In this document: positions 1 to 8,788 of the stretch, in pieces
Position numbering within the stretch: the stretch's first letter is position 1
How the letters are laid out: every line of letters starts with the position of its first letter
Assembly (NCBI RefSeq): GCF_009734185.1
Contig: NZ_CP046393.1
Span: 1,356,501-1,420,500, forward strand
Reading direction: 5' to 3'
Origin: Commensalibacter melissae
GTDB taxonomy: Bacteria; Pseudomonadota; Alphaproteobacteria; Acetobacterales; Acetobacteraceae
Length of the DNA: 64,000 nt
Notes under the pieces: model-generated
Databases searched by the model: none
What the model was told of the DNA's origin: nothing
The model's input: the letters and a program-made list of their open reading frames with translations, nothing else
Translations under genes and position numbers: made by a program

Positions 1-129
1 CTACCAAAAGGAGATAACGGAGATAATACAACCCTAGAGGACGCATTGAAACTTCTCGAAGAAAAAGGAAAAGAGTTAAAGAAAACGCCAACAAAAAAGA
101 AAAAAACAGTAAAAAAAACAAAAAAATAA
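1..129 (+). CDS. topA: C-terminal tail of probable DNA topoisomerase I (partial)
   Basis: An open frame enters from the left edge and stops at a TAA at 127-129. It encodes 42 residues: a short Leu-Pro-Lys-Gly segment, a small helix-like stretch (LEDALKLLEEKG), then an almost pure Lys/Thr tail. Alphaproteobacterial topoisomerase I proteins commonly end this way, with a last copy of the C-terminal domain followed by a basic tail that binds DNA. No catalytic part is in the window, so the call rests on tail style only. Another basic-tailed DNA- or RNA-binding protein is possible. Confidence 0.5.
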   Translation, partial: LPKGDNGDNTTLEDALKLLEEKGKELKKTPTKKKKTVKKTKK

Positions 130-172
130 TATGATTTTTAACTAGATTATTGTGTTTTTTACGTGACAGATT

Positions 173-1906
173 TTGTTATTTTTATATTTAGGTTTTAATA
201 ATCTTAAAGTTGCTATAGCTTTTTTAATATTGGCTAACCTTATATTTAAAATATTTTATTGTCTTTGGAGAACAATCATTTTCCTCCTAATACGACATTT
301 CTGTTTCTTTAGACTGACGCAAAATGCGATATGTTTTCTATGTTTCATTTTGCAAAAATACAAACCTTTATTTTATTGTCTGTATATAATTCTTGCATTT
401 AATACCTATACCCCTATATACGCACAATCCACTACATCCACAAAACCAAAAGATATCGCCCCGTTTAATCAACATAGCTACGAAAATGTCATCGCCACCG
501 CATTGACTTTTCTACAACCCAGAATACTGGAAGAACATACGATAAAAGAATTGTCTTTATGGGGACTGAATGGCTTAAATGCCGTTGACCCCTCTTTATC
601 AATTCATGAAATCGAAGATAAGCTTGTTCTTCAACAGTCTCAAAAAATTCTAGCTAACTATCCCTTGCCGGCAGATAACGATATACCCCAATGGGCAAAG
701 ACCATAACGGATATTTCTACCAAGGGATGGGAAAATTCCAATTTAATTCAATTGGCAAACAATCAAGGTCTTACCCAAGCTTTTTTTGATGAATTATTTG
801 ATCATATGGATCCCTATTCAAGATATGTCGCTCCCAATTTTGCATCCACGGATCGTAATCAACGAGGAGATGGTGAGGCAAATATCGGAATTACCATCTC
901 CAAAGATAAAAACTATATCGTTATCAGCTCTATCAATACCAATGGTCCCGCTTGGTCAGCAGGACTTAACGTAGGTGAACGTATCTATAAAATAGATAGC
1001 AAACGTACCTATAAACAATCTGTTGATACAATTAATAACTGGCTAAAGGGCAGCAACAATTCATCTTTGACTCTTGTCTTGGGCTCACACGGTAGAAAAA
1101 AAACAAGAATCGTACATTTGAAAAGAGAAATTGTTCCACCAGCGACCGTATTTGCATTTACAAATGATAACATAATTATTTTGAAAATAACCTCCTTTTC
1201 AACTTTCACTGCGGAAGAAATCAATCAGTATCTTGATCAAGCTGTTCAAGATATGAAATTAAAGGGCCTGATTCTTGATCTCAGAGGAAATAGAGGAGGT
1301 GTTTTGCAACAGGCCATAACAAGCTCTGCATTATTGCTGGATCATGGTATTGCAGCAACGACACAAGGACGAGATCAAGAGTCCAATCACGTATGGGCAG
1401 TACAGGGAGGAGATATAACCAATAATGTTCCCATTGTTATTTTGGTTGATGGCAGAACTGCAAGTGCTGCCGAAATTTTAACCGCTGCGTTATCCGATCA
1501 TAAGAGAGCCGTCGTAATCGGCAGCACAACTCTGGGTAAAGGTCTTGTACAAACCATTGCACAATTACCTGATGGAGGAGAGCTCTTCGTTACATGGAGC
1601 AGGGTTATTGCCCCCTTGGGATGGCCAATCCAGGGCTTGGGCATCATTCCGCAAATATGCACAAGTCGTGGAGTTAATTTCACTCAAAAACAAATGAATG
1701 AATTAATTAATGATCAATCTTCCTATGCACGTGATGTTATCTTTTCTAGACAATCACGTTTTCCGGTTGAAGCAAAGGACATTCTTCAAATTAGAAATGC
1801 CTGTCCCCCTGCCATCGGTTCAGATATTGATCTTGAGATTGCCGATGATTTGCTTCTTAACCCAAAGCTTTACCAAAAAGCACTTGATATGATCCCGAAT
1901 GATTAA
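173..1906 (+). CDS. S41 family C-terminal processing peptidase (CtpA/Tsp-like)
   Basis: Periplasmic or membrane-bound serine protease of family S41. It has an N-terminal hydrophobic stretch ending in a likely signal-peptidase site (IYAQS), a PDZ domain (about residues 235-320), and the tail-specific protease core. The Ser-Lys dyad is visible: Ser431 in GRTASAAEI and Lys456 in LGKGLVQ, 25 residues apart as in known C-terminal processing proteases. At 577 aa it is longer than most CtpA proteins (about 400-450 aa). No in-frame ATG exists near the 5' end: the first start codon is TTG at 173, and a later TTG at 350 would give a clean signal peptide. Neither has a clear ribosome binding site, so the true start is unsure. 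Substrates are unknown. Confidence 0.85.
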   Translation: MLFLYLGFNNLKVAIAFLILANLIFKIFYCLWRTIIFLLIRHFCFFRLTQNAICFLCFILQKYKPLFYCLYIILAFNTYTPIYAQSTTSTKPKDIAPFNQHSYENVIATALTFLQPRILEEHTIKELSLWGLNGLNAVDPSLSIHEIEDKLVLQQSQKILANYPLPADNDIPQWAKTITDISTKGWENSNLIQLANNQGLTQAFFDELFDHMDPYSRYVAPNFASTDRNQRGDGEANIGITISKDKNYIVISSINTNGPAWSAGLNVGERIYKIDSKRTYKQSVDTINNWLKGSNNSSLTLVLGSHGRKKTRIVHLKREIVPPATVFAFTNDNIIILKITSFSTFTAEEINQYLDQAVQDMKLKGLILDLRGNRGGVLQQAITSSALLLDHGIAATTQGRDQESNHVWAVQGGDITNNVPIVILVDGRTASAAEILTAALSDHKRAVVIGSTTLGKGLVQTIAQLPDGGELFVTWSRVIAPLGWPIQGLGIIPQICTSRGVNFTQKQMNELINDQSSYARDVIFSRQSRFPVEAKDILQIRNACPPAIGSDIDLEIADDLLLNPKLYQKALDMIPND

Positions 1907-2203
1907 GTTGTATAGACAACCAAATTGGATTTTTCACGGTATTAATATTTTTTTGATTATTACATTGCTAAATGATAACAATTAAAAATTGCTCTCTTGT
2001 ATTTATTTAAGTTTGAAAATAGTATATTGCTTCTATTCAAGTAAATTTAAATTATGTGATGTTTCAATGACATTTGATATATTTTTCGAACAAAAAATTT
2101 TTTTTACTTCTTTCTTCACTAAAAAAAGGGTATTTCAGTTCGAAGAATATTTTACTAAAACAATTTGCAGCTGATAGCTAGATTTAAGGAGTGAAAAATT
2201 AAG
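1907..2203. other. AT-rich gap upstream of the OmpA-like gene
   Basis: About 300 bases between the S41 protease and the OmpA-like gene. The only distinct signal is an AAGGAG ribosome binding site at 2187-2192, about 11 bases before the ATG at 2204. A 61-codon open frame at 1989-2174 is rich in Phe/Lys, has no ribosome binding site and looks like chance. Confidence 0.5.
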
Positions 2204-3361
2204 ATGAGTTTGAAATTCCCTCTATTTGCTGCATCTATATTTAATATTTCTACCCTTTTATGTTTAACCACTTTTCTCATGCCCTCAACCACGATAAAAG
2301 CACAACCGGTTAAAGGTTTGTATGTAACAGGTGCTGGCGGGCTTAGTATCAATCAAGATCAAGTTGTGCGTCAAAATCCCATTATGCCTGATGGTCGCGA
2401 TAAATATACACCAGGGGCCACTGCAGTAACGAGTCTAGGATATGGTCTTGGAAACGGTTTTCGAGTTGAAGTGGAGGGAAATTATCGCAACAATCCCTTG
2501 AAATATCAAAATCTCGGTTCCTATAAAGCCCGTGGTGAGGGCCGCCAACAAACTTATGGATTTATGGTTAACGCCCTTTTTGATATGGATGTGGGAAGCC
2601 CTTATATATTTCCATATTTCGGTGCGGGGATTGGTTATGGATGGTCTACAATGAATGGAGTAAAACTTCGCACCTCGGATCATCGTCTTACTGAACACAT
2701 GGGAGGTACATTCGGACAATTCGCTTACCAGGGAATTGGAGGGCTATCATTTCCAACCCCTTGGATTGTTGGATTGTCCTTCATTACAGAATATCGATTC
2801 TGGACAATGCTGGCACCCCAAAGTCATACCGCCGATGTATGGGGTACCCAAGGAGGAAGAAACATTACCCATCCTTATGGTCATACTAAAGGCAATCGGG
2901 ATACAACCACCTATTTTAACCATTCCATTTTACTCGGGTTACGTTATGAATTTAACCCTGCCCCTCCTCCTGCAGCACCTGTTGATGAAACCCCTGTAGT
3001 TCCTAAGGCTAGAAAATCAAGATTATATCTTGTGTTTTTTAACTGGAATAGTTACAGCCTGAGTAATCGAGCGCGACTTATTGTCCGAGAGGCTGCCCAA
3101 GCATACAATAACGTGGAAAACACCCGTATTGAAGCGGATGGTTATACAGATACATCTGCTAGTCCTGACATTAAGGGAAAAAAATACAATATCGAACTTT
3201 CCCTAAAAAGAGCCAAGGAAATCAGATCCGAATTGATACGAAATGGTGTTCCGGCCGGCAATATTGATATACATGGATATGGATCACAAAATTTGCGAGT
3301 ACAAACAGGATCCAATGTAAGGGAGGCACGTAACAGACGTGTGGAAATAATTTTACGCTAA
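2204..3361 (+). CDS. OmpA-family outer membrane protein (barrel plus peptidoglycan-binding domain)
   Basis: A 385-aa exported protein. Residues 1-33 are a signal peptide ending TIKA before QPVKG. Residues 34-250 form a beta-barrel rich in Gly/Tyr/aromatic strands (YGFMVNALFDMD, FGAGIGYGW, LLGLRYEF). A Pro/Ala-rich hinge follows at about 255-270. The last ~110 residues are an OmpA_C domain with the expected ADGYTDT..., SLKRAKEIRSEL and RRVEIIL motifs, which bind meso-DAP peptidoglycan. It thus tethers the outer membrane to the wall. It is a paralogue of the truncated gene at 63191: both share the barrel style and the Ala-Pro hinge. Its ribosome binding site is AAGGAG. It converges on cysK. Confidence 0.9.
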   Translation: MSLKFPLFAASIFNISTLLCLTTFLMPSTTIKAQPVKGLYVTGAGGLSINQDQVVRQNPIMPDGRDKYTPGATAVTSLGYGLGNGFRVEVEGNYRNNPLKYQNLGSYKARGEGRQQTYGFMVNALFDMDVGSPYIFPYFGAGIGYGWSTMNGVKLRTSDHRLTEHMGGTFGQFAYQGIGGLSFPTPWIVGLSFITEYRFWTMLAPQSHTADVWGTQGGRNITHPYGHTKGNRDTTTYFNHSILLGLRYEFNPAPPPAAPVDETPVVPKARKSRLYLVFFNWNSYSLSNRARLIVREAAQAYNNVENTRIEADGYTDTSASPDIKGKKYNIELSLKRAKEIRSELIRNGVPAGNIDIHGYGSQNLRVQTGSNVREARNRRVEIILR

Positions 3362-3369
3362 ATAGTTTC

Positions 3370-3420
3370 ATCGTGGAGGGAATATCACATATTCCGGATT
3401 TCCCTTACGATACAGTTTTA
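3370..3420. terminator. Nested inverted repeat between convergent genes
   Basis: Between the stops of the OmpA-like gene and cysK, an outer repeat ATCGT/ACGAT (3370-3374, 3407-3411) with AGGGAA/TTTCCCT inside encloses an inner perfect hairpin GGAATAT-CAC-ATATTCC. The plus strand then reads ACAGTTTTA. A bidirectional terminator is likely from position and structure, but the T-run is short. Confidence 0.5.
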
Positions 3421-3429
3421 AATAAGGAT

Positions 3430-4407
3430 TTAAACCAATCCATTGAACAAAGGTGTTGATAGATAACGTTCCGCAAATGAAGGAACAATCGTTACAATGA
3501 CTTTACCTTTGTTTTCTTTACGGGCTGCCAACTGAATACTCGCAAACAGAGCTGCACCTGAAGAAATACCCACAGGAATACCATCCAATCGAGCAACGCG
3601 TCTTGACGTGGCAAGAGCGTCACTTTCTGAAACCATCAGAACCTGTTTAAGTAAATCGGTATCCAAAATACCTGGTTTAAATCCTGCCCCTATTCCCTGA
3701 ATACCATGAGGACCAGGCTCTTCTCCGTTAAGAACAGCACTTTCTGCAGGTTCAACACCAAATATCTCCACCTTTGGATTATGTTTCTTCAATCCTCTGG
3801 CAATTCCTGTAATGGTTCCACCTGTTCCGATACCGGCAACAACAATATCGACTTTTCCTTGCGTATCCTGCCAGATTTCTTCCGCAGTGGTATACTCATG
3901 GACAAGTGGATTCACGGGATTTTCAAATTGTTTTGGCATCCAGGCATGAGGTGTATTTTCTACAATTTCTTTTGCTCGAGCAATTGCCCCAGCCATTCCC
4001 AGATGACCTGGGGTCAGTTCAACCTGCGCATCAAGAAAACGCATCATTTTTCGACGCTCAATCGATGCCTTTTCAGGCATTGTAACGATCAGCCGATAAC
4101 CTTTCGCTGCGGCTATAAATGCCAAGCCAATTCCTGTATTGCCTGATGTTGGTTCAACTAATACACTTTTATGAGGACTAATAATCCCTTCTTCTTCCGC
4201 CTGATATACCATTGCGGCGGCAATTCGATCCTTGACTGAAGATAAAGGGTTAAAAAATTCTAGCTTTAATAAAATATCAGCTTCGATATTATCCTGCTTT
4301 ATTAGATTTCCTGGCCTTACAAGCGGTGTCCCACCAATTGTATCAATCAAAGAATTATAAATTTTACCTCTAGGTTGTGCCAACCCAAAACGATTATTTT
4401 TTGTCAT
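3430..4407 (-). CDS. cysK: Cysteine synthase A (O-acetylserine sulfhydrylase)
   Basis: PLP enzyme making L-cysteine from O-acetylserine and sulfide in the cytoplasm. All hallmarks are present: the PLP lysine in LSSVKDR, the asparagine loop PTSGNTGIG, the phosphate-binding GIGTGGTITG, and PVGISSGAAL near the C-terminus. The open frame extends to 4479, but the ATG at 4407 is preceded by GGGA with 6-nt spacing and gives a normal ~325-aa protein, so I chose it; the ATG at 4419 is possible. It is divergent from a cysteine-free Rrf2 regulator across a ~195-bp AT-rich gap, which suggests control by that regulator (inference). Confidence 0.95.
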   Translation of the reverse strand: MTKNNRFGLAQPRGKIYNSLIDTIGGTPLVRPGNLIKQDNIEADILLKLEFFNPLSSVKDRIAAAMVYQAEEEGIISPHKSVLVEPTSGNTGIGLAFIAAAKGYRLIVTMPEKASIERRKMMRFLDAQVELTPGHLGMAGAIARAKEIVENTPHAWMPKQFENPVNPLVHEYTTAEEIWQDTQGKVDIVVAGIGTGGTITGIARGLKKHNPKVEIFGVEPAESAVLNGEEPGPHGIQGIGAGFKPGILDTDLLKQVLMVSESDALATSRRVARLDGIPVGISSGAALFASIQLAARKENKGKVIVTIVPSFAERYLSTPLFNGLV

Positions 4408-4603
4408 AACAATTCCCATTACTCGTTGATTAAGGATAATAATCGCTATAAATAACCTATTTATGCAAAATATTTCCACATCACAGATTTTATTTATAAA
4501 AAATACTATTTTTCATCTTAAATAATTATTATATACTATTAATATTAGGATATAAATTTTAAATTAACTAAATATTTCTTTAAAACCTTAGGAAAAATAT
4601 TTA

Positions 4604-5053
4604 ATGCTCTTAAGACAAGATCGTGCCATTATCGCTATTCTTATTGTAACAGATATCGCCTTTTACTCAAGTCACAATAATACCGTAAGTGCTTCTGACA
4701 TTTCTTCAAGGACAAAACTACCCAAAAGAAGTATTGAACCGATTTTACAACTTTTATCCAGAGCTTCAATCTTGGAAAGTACTCGTGGACCACGAGGTGG
4801 GTATCATCTGGCTAAACCAAAAAGACTACTTTCAATCGCTGATATCATTAAGGCCATTTCGGTTGATGAAAAAGAAAAATATGAAGAATTTACGTTTCCA
4901 CTTTTTCAACAAGTTATCAAACCATTATGGCAATCTATTGATCAAAAAATCATGAAGGAAATAGCTTCAATAACGATGCAAGATCTGATCAGAAAAGCTG
5001 AGGAAAAAGGAATGAAGCGTCCTCGTCCCACAGCTATTAATTTTACTATTTAA
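4604..5053 (+). CDS. Rrf2 family transcriptional regulator, cysteine-free (possible cysteine-metabolism regulator)
   Basis: A 149-aa winged-helix protein. The N-terminal helix-turn-helix is visible (ASDISSRTKLPKRSIEPILQLL) followed by the family wing signature GPRGGYHLAKP. Fe-S members of Rrf2 (IscR, NsrR, RirA) carry three cysteines in the second half; this protein has no cysteine at all, so it cannot bind a cluster that way and resembles CymR-type members that act through cysteine synthase or another signal. The C-terminal segment KRPRPTAINFTI is distinctive. It lies back-to-back with cysK, so control of cysK and of itself is the natural guess. AGGA lies 10 nt before the ATG. Confidence 0.85.
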   Translation: MLLRQDRAIIAILIVTDIAFYSSHNNTVSASDISSRTKLPKRSIEPILQLLSRASILESTRGPRGGYHLAKPKRLLSIADIIKAISVDEKEKYEEFTFPLFQQVIKPLWQSIDQKIMKEIASITMQDLIRKAEEKGMKRPRPTAINFTI

Positions 5054-5074
5054 CGTAATGGTAAATTCAAATCA

Positions 5075-5653
5075 TCATTTAGCTTTTCTTACGGTTTTTC
5101 GATGATGGGAGACAGCTCTATGACGTGTTACCTTTTTTCGAGAAGTCGTATTTTTGTTCGCGGGTTCTATAGCGGGTTTAGGAATCTGAACACCTGTATT
5201 GTCTACTGTTACATCTACTGACAAAACCGTTTTATTGCTCCCATCCTGATGTAAAAGATTCACAATGAATCTATCTGTTCCTGCATATGCCAAAGATGGC
5301 GTATATCTTATATAGGTTCTTTTATCATAATTATAAACAAATGTCTTGCCATGTTCAGGAACAGTTGCAATACCAAAAGAGATGAAGTTGTTTTTGGAGT
5401 CAGGTTGCACAACATTGAATTCACATTGACCATCATCGCTGCGGACTGTCATCGTCGTTTTCCAACTTCCATCCGCTTCTTTAACTATAGGTGTTATTTG
5501 ACAAACAGATGATTTTTTTGAATATTTAAAAGGATTGGCAGCCTCCCTATCGGGTTGGGCCACTGGTTGCTGATTATGTTGACAAGCTGCCAAAGCAATT
5601 CCCAATGAAACCAAAATAAAAGATGAACGCAAACGCACGAAACTAGCCTCCAT
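5075..5653 (-). CDS. Exported lipoprotein with basic C-terminal tail, function unknown
   Basis: A 192-aa protein I do not recognise as a named family. The N-terminus is a lipoprotein signal with lipobox LAAC (Cys24). The middle contains a motif resembling bacterial Ig/cadherin-like repeats (YTPSLAYAGTDRFIVNL), so a single beta-sandwich domain is likely. The last ~30 residues are dominated by Lys, Arg and His, suited to binding an anionic polymer such as LPS, teichoic-like material or nucleic acid (inference). It converges on the Rrf2 gene with 21 bp between the stops. It is divergent from another exported protein with a similar basic tail at 6030. Confidence 0.7.
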   Translation of the reverse strand: MEASFVRLRSSFILVSLGIALAACQHNQQPVAQPDREAANPFKYSKKSSVCQITPIVKEADGSWKTTMTVRSDDGQCEFNVVQPDSKNNFISFGIATVPEHGKTFVYNYDKRTYIRYTPSLAYAGTDRFIVNLLHQDGSNKTVLSVDVTVDNTGVQIPKPAIEPANKNTTSRKKVTRHRAVSHHRKTVRKAK

Positions 5654-6029
5654 TTATTAAATCCTACCTATAACTTGGCAGTTTACAATTACAAACTTGA
5701 TGAGAATATTAGTTTAAACCCGGATTGGTAAAAAAGATGTAAGAATTTATTCCTACCTTTTGTATCAATTACACATCCACTTACAAAGATCACTACCAGA
5801 TAAAAACAAAATCACCAATAACTTTATGATATTTTAGATGAATTTTAACTTTTTTATTTTCGTTTATTATTGCAAAATGTGAATATAAACTATTGCATTA
5901 TGTACAATTCCTGTTATATCCGATTTAATAATGTCATATACAACTGCAATAAACTTTTATAGAATAAATCCAATATTCTTTTAACTACCCAACCAATCTT
6001 TTTAGTTCATATCCGATTTGGAGCACTCA
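5654..6029. other. Divergent promoter region between two exported-protein genes
   Basis: A 375-bp AT-rich gap between the divergent genes at 5075-5653 and 6030-6587. It must carry both promoters. No clear sigma-70 pair could be singled out in this composition. The only sequence structure noted is the direct repeat at 5869-5903. Confidence 0.5.
5869..5903. repeat. Two direct repeats, 23 bp apart, in a divergent promoter region
   Basis: ATTGCAAAATGT (5869-5880) and ATTGCATTATGT (5892-5903) match at 10 of 12 positions with a 23-bp period, about two helical turns. This is the pattern expected of paired sites for one protein, but in AT-rich DNA it could be chance. Confidence 0.35.
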
Positions 6030-6587
6030 ATGTCTCTATTAGTTAAACGTTTTCTCTTCTCAGGATTAATCGCTGCGGGAATGTTTTCGAATCCATCATG
6101 GGCTTCAACAGCCACTTGCAATAATTCCCCTTCTCACGAAGCTTTTAACATAGAAGGCTTGAAAAGCGAATTAATGGTGACAGCCCTTTCATGTCAGGCT
6201 CAAAATCAATATAACGCCTTTATCAATCAATTCCGCCCGATTGTTAGCAGTGAGGAAGTTAAATTGAAGGGTTATTTCCGGTCAAGTTACGGAAAACGCT
6301 CAGGAAAGGCATATCAAAAAGCATATGATGATTACATCACACAGCTAGCCAACGTACAATCCTCTCAGGGACTTAAAGCGGGAACAATTTTCTGCATTCA
6401 AAGAATGTCCATGTTTGATGAAATCAAACCATTGAAAACGGCAAGTGAATTGTCTCAATATGCAGAGGCAAAAGATATTCTCCAACCAGCATCTTATGAA
6501 ATCTGTCAGGCACCTGCAACACATAAAAAAGGCAAAGTCGTTAGAAAAAGACGAATCACACGCAAAGCGGCTGTTCACAAAAAATAA
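6030..6587 (+). CDS. Secreted protein with conserved cysteines and basic tail, function unknown
   Basis: About 185 aa. A frame opens at TTG 6018, but the ATG at 6030 has GGAG 7 nt upstream and is chosen. Residues 1-25 are a signal peptide ending SWAS. The mature part has four cysteines (near TCNNS, LSCQAQ, IFCIQR, EICQA), fitting two disulfides in the periplasm, and a helical body. The last 25 residues are strongly basic (HKKGKVVRKRRITRKAAVHKK region). The tail resembles that of the divergent lipoprotein at 5075-5653, which suggests the two act at the same surface (inference). No enzymatic motif is seen. Confidence 0.7.
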   Translation: MSLLVKRFLFSGLIAAGMFSNPSWASTATCNNSPSHEAFNIEGLKSELMVTALSCQAQNQYNAFINQFRPIVSSEEVKLKGYFRSSYGKRSGKAYQKAYDDYITQLANVQSSQGLKAGTIFCIQRMSMFDEIKPLKTASELSQYAEAKDILQPASYEICQAPATHKKGKVVRKRRITRKAAVHKK

Positions 6588-6654
6588 TCTCAAAATTTAA
6601 GAGTCATGAAGAAAACATTTTGTAAAAACGTGTTTTTATGCGAAATACACTTAT

Positions 6655-8676
6655 ATGAGCGATTTATTTTCTTCAAACAATTCTTCTAAAACCCATTTTG
6701 CAGACAAGAAAAATGTAAAAGGGATAAAATCTGTTACCAGCGATTATAACGCCAAAGACATAGAGGTTCTTGAAGGTTTGGAGCCTGTCAGAAAGCGACC
6801 TGGTATGTATATTGGTGGTACGGATGAAAACGCCCTGCACCACATGGCAGCTGAAATATTGGATAATGCCATGGATGAGGTCGTTGGCGGTTTTGCAAAC
6901 ACCATTCACATAAAACTTGAACAGGATAACAAATTGACCATTCGCGATAATGGACGCGGAATTCCTGTTGACCCTCATCCAAAATTTAAAAATAAATCCG
7001 CCCTGGAAGTAATTCTAACCACGCTTCATGCAGGAGGGAAATTTTCCAATAAAGTCTATAATACTGCTGGGGGTCTTCATGGAGTTGGATCTTCTGTTGT
7101 CAATGCCCTATCTTCTTGGATGGAAATCGAAATTGCCCGTGATAAGATGCTGTGGAAACAAACCTATGAACGCGGATTACCGATTACTCCATTAATTGAA
7201 TGTGGTTATATACAAAATCGCAGAGGAACCCAAATCAGTTTTATTCCTGACATCGAGATATTTGGCAAACTGCAATTTTCACCGAAACAGTTGTATAAAC
7301 TGTGTCGCTCCAAGGCGTTTCTTTATAAAGGTGTCACCCTAAACTGGTCGTGTGATCCTGAATTAGTGAATAACACTGATATTCCAAGGGAAACAATCCT
7401 GCATTTTGCTAATGGACTTGAAGACAGTTTGAAAGAAGAAACCGACTCGGACCAGTTGATCTGTCCTATATGGTCCGGTGACGTCAATTTACCCAATGAT
7501 TCAAAAGGTGAAAATACAGGCAAAATTGAATGGTCTTTGGCATGGCTGGAAAAAGGTGAAAGCGGTTTGGCATCGTTTTGTAATACCATACCGACGCCAT
7601 TGGGTGGAACCCATGAACAGGGCTTCAAAAATGCCCTGTTAAAAGGAATTCGGACATGGGGGGAAAACCGGTCCAATAGAAGATCCTCAATCATCACTTC
7701 TGATGATATGCTGGGATCTCTTGCGGCAAAATTATCCATCTTTATTCGGGATCCAGAATTCCAGGGACAAACAAAAGAGAAACTAAGCTCAAAAAATACA
7801 ACCAAACTTGTTGAAACCGCACTACGGGATCGTTTTGATCACTGGTTGGCAGCCGATCCAAATCAGGCAGATCAACTTTTCTCTTTCCTTCTTGATAAAG
7901 CTGAAGAACGTTTACAACGTAAAGAAAACCGGGAAACAGTTAGAAAAAGCGCAACAAAACGTTTAAGATTACCAGGTAAGCTGACCGATTGCACAAGTTC
8001 TAATACCAATCAAACAGAAATCTTTATCGTAGAGGGAGATTCTGCTGGAGGATCGGCCAAACAAGCCCGTAATCGCGAAACTCAGGCAATTTTACCTTTG
8101 AGAGGTAAAATTCTCAATGTTGCAAGTGCTTCCAATCAAAAATTAAATAATAATCAGGAATTAAAAGATTTAATAGAAGCCTTGGGTTGTGGCATAGGTT
8201 CCGCATTTGATATCGATAAACTACGCTATGGTCGCATCATTATCATGACAGATGCGGATGTTGATGGTGCGCATATTGCTTCTTTATTGATGACTTTTTT
8301 CTATCAAGAACTTCCAGAGCTTATTCTTCAAGAAAAAATTTATCTGGCTCAACCACCCTTATACCGTCTTAGCCAAGGAGATAAAATTATTTATGCCATG
8401 GATGATAAGGATAAAGACCGTAATTTATCAAGGTTGAACAAAAAAAAAGGTAAAATTGAAGTTTCTCGTTTTAAAGGTTTGGGTGAAATGCCACCCAAGG
8501 ATTTAAAGGAAACGACAATGGATCCCAAACACCGTATCCTATTGAAAGTCATCATTCCTCATGATGAAAAAGAAATCACGGAAACACGTGTTTCTGATTT
8601 AATGGGAAGAAAATCAGAAATGCGCTTCCAATTCATACAGGAGCATGCCGGTTCTGTTGATTTACTGGATATTTAA
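6655..8676 (+). CDS. parE: DNA topoisomerase IV subunit B
   Basis: ATPase subunit of the type IIA topoisomerase that decatenates replicated chromosomes, partner of ParC. The GHKL ATPase has EILDNAMDE, DNGRGIP, and GGLHGVGSSVVNAL. The TOPRIM domain has IVEGDSAGGSA, the metal-binding DADVDGAHI and the PLRGKILNV loop. At 673 aa it is the length of ParE rather than the ~800-aa alphaproteobacterial GyrB, and the N-terminal YNAKDIEVLEGLEPVRKRP fits ParE. No parC is in the window. The ATG at 6655 lacks a clear ribosome binding site, but no better in-frame start precedes the ATPase domain. Confidence 0.92.
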   Translation: MSDLFSSNNSSKTHFADKKNVKGIKSVTSDYNAKDIEVLEGLEPVRKRPGMYIGGTDENALHHMAAEILDNAMDEVVGGFANTIHIKLEQDNKLTIRDNGRGIPVDPHPKFKNKSALEVILTTLHAGGKFSNKVYNTAGGLHGVGSSVVNALSSWMEIEIARDKMLWKQTYERGLPITPLIECGYIQNRRGTQISFIPDIEIFGKLQFSPKQLYKLCRSKAFLYKGVTLNWSCDPELVNNTDIPRETILHFANGLEDSLKEETDSDQLICPIWSGDVNLPNDSKGENTGKIEWSLAWLEKGESGLASFCNTIPTPLGGTHEQGFKNALLKGIRTWGENRSNRRSSIITSDDMLGSLAAKLSIFIRDPEFQGQTKEKLSSKNTTKLVETALRDRFDHWLAADPNQADQLFSFLLDKAEERLQRKENRETVRKSATKRLRLPGKLTDCTSSNTNQTEIFIVEGDSAGGSAKQARNRETQAILPLRGKILNVASASNQKLNNNQELKDLIEALGCGIGSAFDIDKLRYGRIIIMTDADVDGAHIASLLMTFFYQELPELILQEKIYLAQPPLYRLSQGDKIIYAMDDKDKDRNLSRLNKKKGKIEVSRFKGLGEMPPKDLKETTMDPKHRILLKVIIPHDEKEITETRVSDLMGRKSEMRFQFIQEHAGSVDLLDI

Positions 8677-8713
8677 TTCAATTATATTATAAATATTCGT
8701 TTTATCTGCCATG

Positions 8714-8737
8714 GAAAGGAATTATTAAATTCCTTTC
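8714..8737. terminator. Hairpin between convergent parE and fumC
   Basis: A perfect 10-bp stem GAAAGGAATT/AATTCCTTTC with a 4-nt loop sits 38 bp after the parE stop. The following bases (TATTCG) are not a T-run, so efficiency is uncertain. A weaker second repeat TGCCTA/TAGGCA lies by the fumC stop. Confidence 0.55.
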
Positions 8738-8788
8738 TATTCGTTGTTAAAACATTTTATCGATGCCTAGAAAATTAAATCTTTTTAT

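Noticed and set aside
1989-2174. 61-codon open frame upstream of the OmpA-like gene
   Set aside because: Phe/Lys/Ser-rich translation of AT-rich DNA, no ribosome binding site, no domain or signal pattern.
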